The notes below the pieces were generated by a model that did not search any database, was not told the DNA's origin, and was given only the letters and a program-made list of their open reading frames with translations. The translations under genes and the position numbers were made by a program. Shown one piece after another: positions 1 through 4,949 of a stretch of DNA of 6,641 nt; position 1 is the stretch's first letter; each line of letters opens with the position of its first letter. Origin of the DNA: an uncultured Rubrobacteraceae bacterium (GTDB lineage: Bacteria > Actinomycetota > Rubrobacteria > Rubrobacterales > Rubrobacteraceae). Location of the stretch: assembly GCA_902805985.1 (NCBI GenBank), contig CADCUW010000207.1, positions 1 to 6,641 on the forward strand. Direction: 5' to 3'.

Positions 1-65
1 GGCGGCGGTGATGCCGCGCTTTCGGTCGTGGCCCGCCGTTTCTGACTTCGGGCGCGAGACCAGGT

Positions 66-323
66 TCAAGCAGTCCGCCGGGCCACGAAGCCATAGACGT
101 AGAGCAACAGGACGGCGCCAAGGGTGGCGACGAAGATCGACCAGAGGTTGAAGCCCGTCGCCCCTGCGCCCCCGATGACGCCCACCATGAAGCCGCCGAC
201 TGAGGCACCGGCCATCCCCAGTATGACCGTGACGACGAAGCGCCCCGGGTCGGGGCCAGGCACGATACGGCGGGCCAGCAGGCCCGCTATCGTCCCCACG
301 ACCACCCAGCTGATAAGTCCCAT
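66..323 (-). CDS. GlsB/YeaQ/YmgE family stress response membrane protein
   Basis: An 85-residue, glycine-rich, almost wholly hydrophobic protein with three predicted membrane segments (about residues 2-18, 29-51 and 57-78) and short basic loops (the ARR near residue 18 and the RR at the C-terminus). Length, the opening MGLISWVVVGTIAG and the GMAGASVGGF segment match the transglycosylase-associated/GlsB/YeaQ family, small inner-membrane proteins linked to general and acid stress; no enzymatic activity is established for the family. The ATG at 323 is supported by a strong ribosome binding site on the minus strand, GGAGGAGAG (326-334), a few bases upstream. It is divergent from the two-component system, so it could be a target of that system, but nothing in the sequence proves this. 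Confidence in the family is high; the cellular role is inferred. Confidence 0.92.
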   Translation of the reverse strand: MGLISWVVVGTIAGLLARRIVPGPDPGRFVVTVILGMAGASVGGFMVGVIGGAGATGFNLWSIFVATLGAVLLLYVYGFVARRTA

Positions 324-411
324 CGCTCTCCTCCGTCGCGCTGGCCCGCTCCGGGCAGGCCGCGTAAGTCGTTTGCAGGCAAGTCTGGGGGTCCGGGATT
401 GGATCTGCGTT

Positions 412-437
412 TAACCCACATTAGGATTCTCAAAGAC
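412..437 (-). promoter_or_regulatory. Possible SigB/SigF-like promoter of the GlsB gene
   Basis: On the minus strand GTCT (434-437), a 16-base spacer and GGGTTA (412-417) resemble the GTTT-N14-16-GGGTAT pattern of stress sigma factors of the SigB/SigF type. A promoter here would fit a stress protein and would leave a leader of roughly 80 bases. Each box has a mismatch and there is no second example in the window to compare, so this is only a candidate. Confidence 0.22.
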
Positions 438-464
438 GGGCCGCCCGCGGGTCCCCGGCTGGGG

Positions 465-470
465 TAGGAT
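465..470 (+). promoter_or_regulatory. Possible -10 box (TAGGAT) of the response regulator gene
   Basis: TAGGAT lies 17 bases before the preferred ATG and fits the TANNNT pattern of actinobacterial housekeeping promoters. The same hexamer lies in front of the TPP enzyme gene (5947-5952). No convincing -35 box is seen. If used, transcription would start near 477, leaving a leader of about ten bases or none, which agrees with the lack of a good ribosome binding site before this gene. Confidence 0.3.
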
Positions 471-487
471 TATTCTGGACGGTGATG

Positions 488-1174
488 ATGAGGATACTGA
501 TAGTGGAGGACGAGGAGCACCTGGCCCGCCTCGTCGCCGAGGTGCTTGGCCGGGAGGGCCACGTCGCCGAGACGGCGTTCGACGGCAGGACGGCCCTCGC
601 CCGCGCCCTGAGCGAGGACTTCGACCTGCTCGTGCTCGACTGGATGTTGCCGGACCTCGACGGGGTCCAGGTCGTCAAGCGGCTAAGGGCGGCCGAGGTC
701 GGCGTCCCGGTCCTGATGCTCACGGCCCGCGCGCAACTGGAGGACCGCGTCGAGGGCCTCGACGCCGGCGCCGACGACTACCTCCCGAAGCCCTTCGCCT
801 TCCCCGAACTGCTCGCCAGGGTGCGGGCCCTGGCCAGGAGGCCCCCAGAGAAGACGGACCGGGGGACGGTCCTCGCCGTCGGCGACGTCGAGCTCGACCC
901 CGGGCGCCACGAGGTTCGGCGTGGTGGGGAGCGCATCGACCTGACGGCCAAGGAGTTCGCGCTGCTCGCGACCCTGATGCAGCGTCCCGGGCAGGTCTTC
1001 ACCCGCTCGGTGTTGATGGACACCGTGTGGGGCGGCACGACCGGCGCGTACACGAACGCGGTGGACCTCTACGTCCACTACCTGCGCAAGAAACTCGACC
1101 GCGAAGGCGAGCCCTCGCGTGTGCGGACCGTGCACGGCGCCGGCTACACCTTCGACCCCAGGCCGGGTCCGTGA
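488..1174 (+). CDS. Two-component response regulator, OmpR/PhoB family
   Basis: A 228-residue DNA-binding response regulator. The receiver domain (residues 1-120) has the acidic pair E7/D8, phospho-acceptor D51 in LVLDWMLPD, T79 in MLTA and K101 in PKPF, so all catalytic positions for phosphotransfer are intact. A winged-helix Trans_reg_C domain fills about residues 128-225, with the typical LTAKEFALL start, the DLYVHYLRKKLD recognition helix and the closing VHGAGYTF hairpin. Length is normal for the family. GTG 482, ATG 485 and ATG 488 are all in frame; ATG 488 gives the usual MRILIVEDE opening and is preferred. There is no strong Shine-Dalgarno motif, so the message may be leaderless or nearly so. 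The stop overlaps the kinase start by one base, indicating co-translation with its partner. The signal and target genes are not visible. Confidence 0.96.
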   Translation: MRILIVEDEEHLARLVAEVLGREGHVAETAFDGRTALARALSEDFDLLVLDWMLPDLDGVQVVKRLRAAEVGVPVLMLTARAQLEDRVEGLDAGADDYLPKPFAFPELLARVRALARRPPEKTDRGTVLAVGDVELDPGRHEVRRGGERIDLTAKEFALLATLMQRPGQVFTRSVLMDTVWGGTTGAYTNAVDLYVHYLRKKLDREGEPSRVRTVHGAGYTFDPRPGP

Positions 1175-2433
1175 TGCTCGACCGGATGCGCCGGCGCCTG
1201 ACCCTCGGGTACGCGGGCATCTTCGCCCTGATCCTACTCATTCTCGGAGCGGCCGCCGTCGCCGGCTTCTCCAGGGAGCTGACGGTGCAGCAAGACACCC
1301 TGCTCACCCAGGAGGCCAAAGACCAGACGGCCAACCTGCTGAACGGCGAGGACAGGGAGGTCCTCGCGAGCGGCTCGGCCGAGTACAGCTGGGTCGCGCT
1401 CGACCCCAGGGGTGTGCGCGTGACGGACAGGGACCCGACCGCCGCGACCTCGGGCACCCTGGGCCTTCCCTCCAGGCACCTTGCCGCGAGCGCCCTCCAG
1501 GACGGCGGGGCCGTCGCGGAGACGATCCGCGGGCCCGAGGGCAGGGTCAGGCTCGTCAGCGTGCCCATGCGGGACGGGGGCGAGGTGGTCGGGGTCATGC
1601 AGTACGCGCGCTCCCTGGGGGGCGTGCAGGAGACCGTGAACCGTCTGCTCCTCGTTCTCCTCCCCCTGGCTCTGGGGGGCGTGGGGGCCGCCCTGCTCGG
1701 GGGCCTCTACATGTCCGGCCGGGCCGTACGCCCGGCGCGCGAGTCCTTCGAGCGCCAGCGCGCCTTCGTGGCGGACGCCTCCCACGAGCTAAAGACGCCC
1801 CTCACCCTGGTCCGCGCAGACACCGAGGTCGTTCTCTACCGCGGGAGCCTCAACGCCGAAGACCGCGAGCTTCTAGAGCACGCCCTCGCCGAGACCGACC
1901 GCATGGCCGCGATCCTCTCGGACCTCCTGCTGGTCGCCCGGCTCGACGCCGGCAAGCTCGGCGTGGCCGACAAGCCCTTCGACCTCTCCGCCGTCCTCTC
2001 CGAGGCCGTCGGGCGCTTCGGGTCGCGGGCGGCGGCCAAGGAGATCACGCTCGACGTCGCCGCCTCCGAGGAATTGCCGGCCCGCGGCGACGCGAAGCGG
2101 ACGGCCCAGATCCTCGCCGTCCTTCTCGACAACGCCGTGAGGTTCACGCCTCCGGGGGGTGCCATCACGGTCACGGGCCGGCCGCATGACCGTTGGGCCG
2201 AGGCGAGCGTGAGGGACACCGGCCCGGGGATACCGCCTGAGCACGTGCCGCGCGTCTTCGACCGGTTCTACCGCGCCGACGCCGCCCGTAGACGGGGCGG
2301 CGGGGGGACGGGGCTCGGGCTCGCGATCGGCCGCGAGCTCGCCAGGGCTCAGAACGGCGACCTCATGGTCGAGAAACCGGATGGGGAGGAGGCCGTCGGC
2401 GCGACCTTCCGCCTCTACCTGCCCCGGCGGTGA
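1174..2433 (+). CDS. Membrane sensor histidine kinase
   Basis: A 419-residue kinase, the partner of the preceding response regulator. It has a basic N-terminus, a first membrane helix (about 10-32), an extracytoplasmic sensor region of roughly 125 residues with no recognised fold, and a second helix (about 158-180). A HisKA domain follows, with phospho-acceptor H204 in DASHELKTP, then a HATPase domain with the N box (N320 in LLDNAVRF), G1 box DTGPGIP (348-354), the F box near RVFDRFYR and G2 box GGTGLGLAIG (about 377-386). All motifs for autophosphorylation are present. Only about a dozen residues join TM2 to the HisKA region, so there is no room for a canonical HAMP linker. ATG 1174 overlaps the upstream TGA by one base; GTG 1171 would give the classic 4-base GTGA overlap. 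Either implies translational coupling. The stimulus is unknown. Confidence 0.95.
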   Translation: MLDRMRRRLTLGYAGIFALILLILGAAAVAGFSRELTVQQDTLLTQEAKDQTANLLNGEDREVLASGSAEYSWVALDPRGVRVTDRDPTAATSGTLGLPSRHLAASALQDGGAVAETIRGPEGRVRLVSVPMRDGGEVVGVMQYARSLGGVQETVNRLLLVLLPLALGGVGAALLGGLYMSGRAVRPARESFERQRAFVADASHELKTPLTLVRADTEVVLYRGSLNAEDRELLEHALAETDRMAAILSDLLLVARLDAGKLGVADKPFDLSAVLSEAVGRFGSRAAAKEITLDVAASEELPARGDAKRTAQILAVLLDNAVRFTPPGGAITVTGRPHDRWAEASVRDTGPGIPPEHVPRVFDRFYRADAARRRGGGGTGLGLAIGRELARAQNGDLMVEKPDGEEAVGATFRLYLPRR

Positions 2434-2436
2434 GCC

Positions 2437-2463
2437 CCACGATCGGGCGAAGATCCCGCGTGG
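2437..2463 (+). terminator. Hairpin after the two-component operon, possible terminator
   Basis: Three bases after the kinase stop, CCACG (2437-2441) pairs with CGTGG (2459-2463), and CGGG (2444-2447) pairs with CCCG (2455-2458) around a 7-base loop, with a 2-base bulge. That makes a nine-pair GC-rich stem. No T-tract follows, which weakens the call, although U-poor terminators are described in high-GC actinobacteria. The placement directly after the stop codon supports a transcript-end role. Confidence 0.4.
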
Positions 2464-2647
2464 ATGCTGGTGCTGGTCTCCTCCACCAGCGAGCCTTCCG
2501 GGAACGCCAGGTCCGTGATGAAGAGGCTCATCGTGCAGCCGGTCCCAGCCACCCCGCCCCGTAGCGCCACCCGGTCCCCTCCGGTAGCTCCGAGACGCCG
2601 CTCTTTACCGCGAGACAGGCGAAGAGGGTCTCGTGGAAACAATACCC
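2448..2647 (-). pseudogene. nhaA: Decayed C-terminal remnant of an NhaA-type Na+/H+ antiporter
   Basis: Two adjacent minus-strand frames together read like the last third of NhaA. From about 2647 down to 2549 one frame gives LFACLAVKSG, then ELPEGTGWR and YGAGWL. From 2549 down to 2448 the next frame gives AGTGCTMSLFITDLAF followed by PEGSLVEE and a degraded tail. In NhaA proteins these blocks follow one another as LPEG-WR-YGAGWLAGIGFTMSLFI-LAF. The break is explained by a net loss of about four bases at 2546-2549. Two residues between WR and YGAG also appear to be missing, and the tail loses its similarity at the hairpin near 2448. The whole N-terminal two thirds is absent: similarity stops where a tRNA-like fragment begins. 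There is no start codon or intact frame, so this cannot make a transporter. Recognition is from memory of the family, not from a search. Confidence 0.7.
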
Positions 2648-2650
2648 GCC

Positions 2651-2695
2651 GGATTGAGAGTCGTGGTGTCCCAGGTTCGAATCCCGGTCCCGCCA
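2651..2695 (+). pseudogene. tRNA-like fragment (anticodon loop to discriminator base)
   Basis: This stretch reads like the 3' half of a tRNA gene. It has a 7-base anticodon-like loop TTGAGAG (2654-2660, with U33, nominal anticodon GAG and A37), a 5-base variable region, a T-arm with CCAGG (2671-2675), loop TTCGAAT (2676-2682) and CCCGG (2683-2687), a 3' acceptor strand TCCCGCC (2688-2694) and discriminator A2695 followed by CCG. The T-stem has one A-C mismatch. No GGCGGGA-type 5' acceptor strand or D-arm lies upstream: that place is taken by the nhaA remnant. The nominal GAG anticodon would mean leucine, yet there is no long variable arm, so the identity is unclear. On the other strand it encodes GPGFEPGTP, typical of spurious proteins read from tRNA genes. 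Probably a displaced or duplicated tRNA 3' end, not a working tRNA. Confidence 0.5.
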
Positions 2696-2851
2696 CCGCA
2701 ACCGTCCCCTCGACCGCAGAGCGGGGGCCTTCCGGCGTGTCGTCGGGGGTTGGTTCGTGCGCGCAGAAGGGTTCGCGTGTGCGATCCGAGCTCTCGTAAT
2801 AAGATGACGGCTTCGGGTAGACGCGAGCGGGGAGGCGGCGAAGGGTTGGGC

Positions 2852-4342
2852 GTGAGGCGGACGCGGAGGGAGTTTTTAAAGGTTGCGGCCGGCGGCGGTG
2901 CCGGCCTAGCGTTTCTGGGGCTGGTGGGTTGCGAGTCGAACCGGCCCGTCCGGGCGGTTGCCGCGCCGGCGACGGGGCCGACTCAGGTCTTCCGCTCGCG
3001 TCCGGACCTCAAGCCGCCCCCGGTCCAGGTGACCACCCCGGCCCGCGGCACGGCCCCCGGCTACCTCTTCGCCGCCTCCAAGAACGGCCCCGGGGAGGAG
3101 CACCCCTCCCAGGACGGGCCCATGATCCTCGATAACGACGGCGAGCCGGTGTGGCTGCGTCCCGTCATCGTCGAGGAGCGGGACGCGATGGACTTCAAGG
3201 TGCAGGCCTACAAGGGCAGGCCGGTCCTGACCTGGTGGGAGGGCACCCACGCGGGCTTCGGGAACGGGGAGTACGTGATCTTCGACGACTCCTACAGGGA
3301 GGTCGCGCGCTTCCCGGCGGGCAACGGGCTCCCCGGCGACCACCACGAGTTCCTGATCTCCTCCCGCGACACCGCCCTCGTGACGATCTACGCCGAGACG
3401 CCGATGGACCTGTCCCCGTACGGTGGCCCTGAGGACGCCCGCGTCATGGACGGTGTGGCCCAGGAGATAGACATAGAGACAGGCGAGGTCCTCTTCGAGT
3501 GGCGCAGCCTCGAGCACGTAGGCGTCGAGGAATCCGACTACGAGATACCCCCCGACCTCGCCGCGCCCTACGACTACTTCCACATAAACTCCATCGCGGA
3601 GGATGGTGACGATCATCTCCTGATCTCGGCGCGCAGGACCTCCGCCGTCTACAAGATCGACCGCCGTACGGGGGAGGTCGTCTGGCGCCTCGGCGGCAAC
3701 AGGAGCGACTTCGAGATGGGGGAGGGCGCCGTCTTCGCCTTCCAGCACGACGCCCGCCTTTTGCCCGACGGAACCATCACCCTCTTCGACAACCGGGGGG
3801 AGGCCATGGAGGAGCAATCGCGGGGAATCCGTCTGAAGCTCGACGAGGACGCGATGACGGCCACCCTCCTGCAGGAGTTCGTCCACCCGGAGCAGCCGTT
3901 CGCGACCTACCAGGGCAACGTGCAGGCGCTGCCGAACGGCAACGTCTTCGTCGGGTGGGGCAGCGCTCCATACCTCACCGAGCACGACACCGACGGGAAC
4001 CTCCTCTTCGACGCCGGTTTTCCCGCCGAGGTCGAGTCCTACCGGGCCTTCCGTTTCCCGTGGAAGGGCAGGCCGCAGGGCGACCCCGACCTCGTGGGCG
4101 AGTCCGGGCGGGAAGGACGACTCACCCTCTACGCCAGCTGGAACGGGGCGACGGAGGTCGCCTCCTGGGAGGTCGTCGCCGGTCCCGGCATAGAGGATCT
4201 GAGACCAGCCGGGTCCGCCCCCCGCAAGGGCTTCGAGACCGCTATAACCCTGCGCACCGACCAACCGTACGTGGTCGTCAGGGCGAAGGACAGCTCGGGC
4301 CGGGTACTCGGCGCCTCCAAGGCGCTCAAGCGCGGAAGCTGA
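2852..4342 (+). CDS. Arylsulfotransferase-family (PF14269-like) Tat-exported lipoprotein
   Basis: A 496-residue secreted protein. The N-terminus has a twin-arginine motif (RREFLK, 5-10), a glycine-rich hydrophobic core and a lipobox LVGC with C27, so it should fold in the cytoplasm, leave by Tat and be lipid-anchored outside. The rest reads as the beta-propeller of the Arylsulfotran_2 family: DHHEF (163-167), YFHINSI (242-248), VVWRLGG (276-282), FAFQHDARLLPDG (295-307), LFDNRGE (311-317) and GNVQALPNGNVFVGWG (355-370), ending in a beta-rich YASWNGATEVASW domain (428-440). Classical members move sulfate between phenolic compounds without PAPS through a histidine. H164, H165, H244, H299 and R315 are candidate active-site residues, but the sulfate-accepting histidine cannot be placed, so substrate and activity are unproven. 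The start is uncertain: GTG 2852 has AAGGG six bases upstream, TTG 2846 is better spaced from GGAGG (2831-2835), and ATG 2804 would put the Tat motif 16 residues deeper. Confidence 0.85.
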   Translation: MRRTRREFLKVAAGGGAGLAFLGLVGCESNRPVRAVAAPATGPTQVFRSRPDLKPPPVQVTTPARGTAPGYLFAASKNGPGEEHPSQDGPMILDNDGEPVWLRPVIVEERDAMDFKVQAYKGRPVLTWWEGTHAGFGNGEYVIFDDSYREVARFPAGNGLPGDHHEFLISSRDTALVTIYAETPMDLSPYGGPEDARVMDGVAQEIDIETGEVLFEWRSLEHVGVEESDYEIPPDLAAPYDYFHINSIAEDGDDHLLISARRTSAVYKIDRRTGEVVWRLGGNRSDFEMGEGAVFAFQHDARLLPDGTITLFDNRGEAMEEQSRGIRLKLDEDAMTATLLQEFVHPEQPFATYQGNVQALPNGNVFVGWGSAPYLTEHDTDGNLLFDAGFPAEVESYRAFRFPWKGRPQGDPDLVGESGREGRLTLYASWNGATEVASWEVVAGPGIEDLRPAGSAPRKGFETAITLRTDQPYVVVRAKDSSGRVLGASKALKRGS

Positions 4343-4403
4343 AGACCGCCGGCGGGAACTCCCCGTGAAAGAACGCTGCATGTTGTGATATTTTGCGTAC
4401 CTG

Positions 4404-4423
4404 ATCCACAACAGGTTGTGGAT
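4404..4423. promoter_or_regulatory. Perfect 20-bp dyad; candidate operator or terminator
   Basis: Arms ATCCACAAC (4404-4412) and GTTGTGGAT (4415-4423) are perfect inverted copies separated by AG. A further near copy of the half site, GTTGTGAT, lies at 4382-4389. The dyad sits in an AT-richer spacer between the arylsulfotransferase stop and the next gene. As DNA it resembles an operator for a dimeric regulator, and its left arm plus one base (TGATCCACA) is one mismatch from the DnaA box TTATCCACA. As RNA it could form a 7-bp stem with a 6-base loop followed five bases later by TTTTATT, a possible terminator of the arylsulfotransferase transcript. The sequence alone does not decide between these roles. 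Confidence 0.5.
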
Positions 4424-4468
4424 GGCATTTTATTGGCGCACATACGCATCATCCGGGGGGATGATCTT

Positions 4469-4912
4469 TTGGAAGGAATAGATTTCGGGCGAATCGGGGT
4501 GGAGCGCCGCCGGTACGCGGTGGAAGAGATCCGTTTCTCGCTTGCCAGGCTTTACAGGGGCTTCGTGCTCTGGACCTCGCTGTACGGCGAGGCGGACGGC
4601 CGCGAGGAACGGGAACGCCGGGAGGAGGTGGACCATCTCCTGGACCTGTTCTCGCGGTGCTACATGCCGCGCTCGATGTGGCTCGCGGGGGAGACCCGGG
4701 AGAGGATCGAAGACTTCGCCGAGAAGAGCCGGGAGATGCGCGAGCGGTTCTCCGCCGAGGTGGAGGAGAGGGGCTACGAAGAGGTCAGGGCCGGCATGGC
4801 CCGCCGCGTGAGCAAGAAGAAGCTCGGCCCCGCCCGCAAACAGTTGGAACTCGCCCTCGAAACAGAGCTCGCCGGTCCCAGACCCTCGCGCGGGCGCCTA
4901 CGAAAAGCCTAG
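4469..4912 (+). CDS. Hypothetical protein, helical and highly charged
   Basis: I do not recognise this protein. From TTG 4469 it would have 147 residues. The body is rich in Glu and Arg with long predicted helices: a YAVEEIRFSLARLYRGFVLW segment, a linker with several consecutive E/R residues, EEVDHLLDLFSRCYMPRSMW, and a coiled-coil-like ETRERIEDFAEKSREMRERF stretch, then a basic RRVSKKK tail. There is no signal peptide or membrane helix, so it is probably cytoplasmic. The start is uncertain. The open frame extends back to GTG 4385, but codons before about 4470 are AT-rich at third positions and include the 20-bp dyad, which suggests leader DNA. TTG 4469 has GGGGGGAT (4455-4462) just upstream, and GTG 4499 is another option. 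The strong GC3 signal downstream supports a real gene. Its end lies nine bases from the convergent oxidase gene. Confidence 0.7.
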   Translation: MEGIDFGRIGVERRRYAVEEIRFSLARLYRGFVLWTSLYGEADGREERERREEVDHLLDLFSRCYMPRSMWLAGETRERIEDFAEKSREMRERFSAEVEERGYEEVRAGMARRVSKKKLGPARKQLELALETELAGPRPSRGRLRKA

Positions 4913-4949
4913 AGCCCCGAATTACCCGGCAGGATCGAGGGCGCCCGCG
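4889..4949. repeat. Inverted repeat spanning two convergent gene ends
   Basis: CGCGGGCGCC (4889-4898) and its exact reverse complement GGCGCCCGCG (4940-4949) flank both stop codons, with a loop of 41 bases. The arms lie inside the last codons of each converging gene. There is no other room for terminators in the 9-bp gap, so a bidirectional transcript-end structure is possible. In DNA this GC-rich a 10-bp match could be chance. Confidence 0.3.

Noticed and set aside
1..65. Possible gene end or terminator (GCGGC at 2-6 pairing with GCCGC at 13-17)
   Set aside because: The stem is only 5 bp, has no T-tract on the minus strand and is cut by the window edge; no coding signal can be judged in 65 bases.
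444..451. CCCGCGGG palindrome in the divergent regulatory region
   Set aside because: Eight-base GC palindromes are expected often in DNA of this composition and no second copy supports an operator.
1119..2189. 356-codon plus-strand frame over the kinase
   Set aside because: Composition is R/P/G/A-rich shadow translation in another frame of the histidine kinase, which has every expected motif.
2624..2695. A complete tRNA gene
   Set aside because: A 72-base span can be forced into a cloverleaf, but the acceptor stem has several mismatches, the D-stem is broken and the 5' part reads as NhaA on the other strand.
2415..2696. 93-codon open frame on the minus strand
   Set aside because: It starts inside the tRNA-like fragment (GPGFEPGTP is a common tRNA artefact), changes to the nhaA remnant midway and runs into the kinase gene; it is not one coherent protein.
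2464..2799. 111-codon open frame on the plus strand
   Set aside because: It is antisense to the nhaA remnant and passes through the tRNA-like fragment, with no family resemblance or ribosome binding site.
2698..2851. Promoter for the arylsulfotransferase gene (TAAGAT at 2799-2804)
   Set aside because: TAAGAT fits TANNNT, but no -35 box is visible and the ATG of an alternative start overlaps it; apart from GGAGG at 2831-2835 I see nothing firm in this stretch.
2906..4411. 501-codon open frame on the minus strand
   Set aside because: Antisense shadow of the arylsulfotransferase gene; its length comes from high GC and few stops, and its composition is low-complexity V/G/E/R.
4382..4423. Chromosomal replication origin
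   Set aside because: Two or three DnaA-box-like sites with mismatches, without a box cluster, an AT-rich unwinding element or dnaA/dnaN/gyrB neighbours, are not enough.
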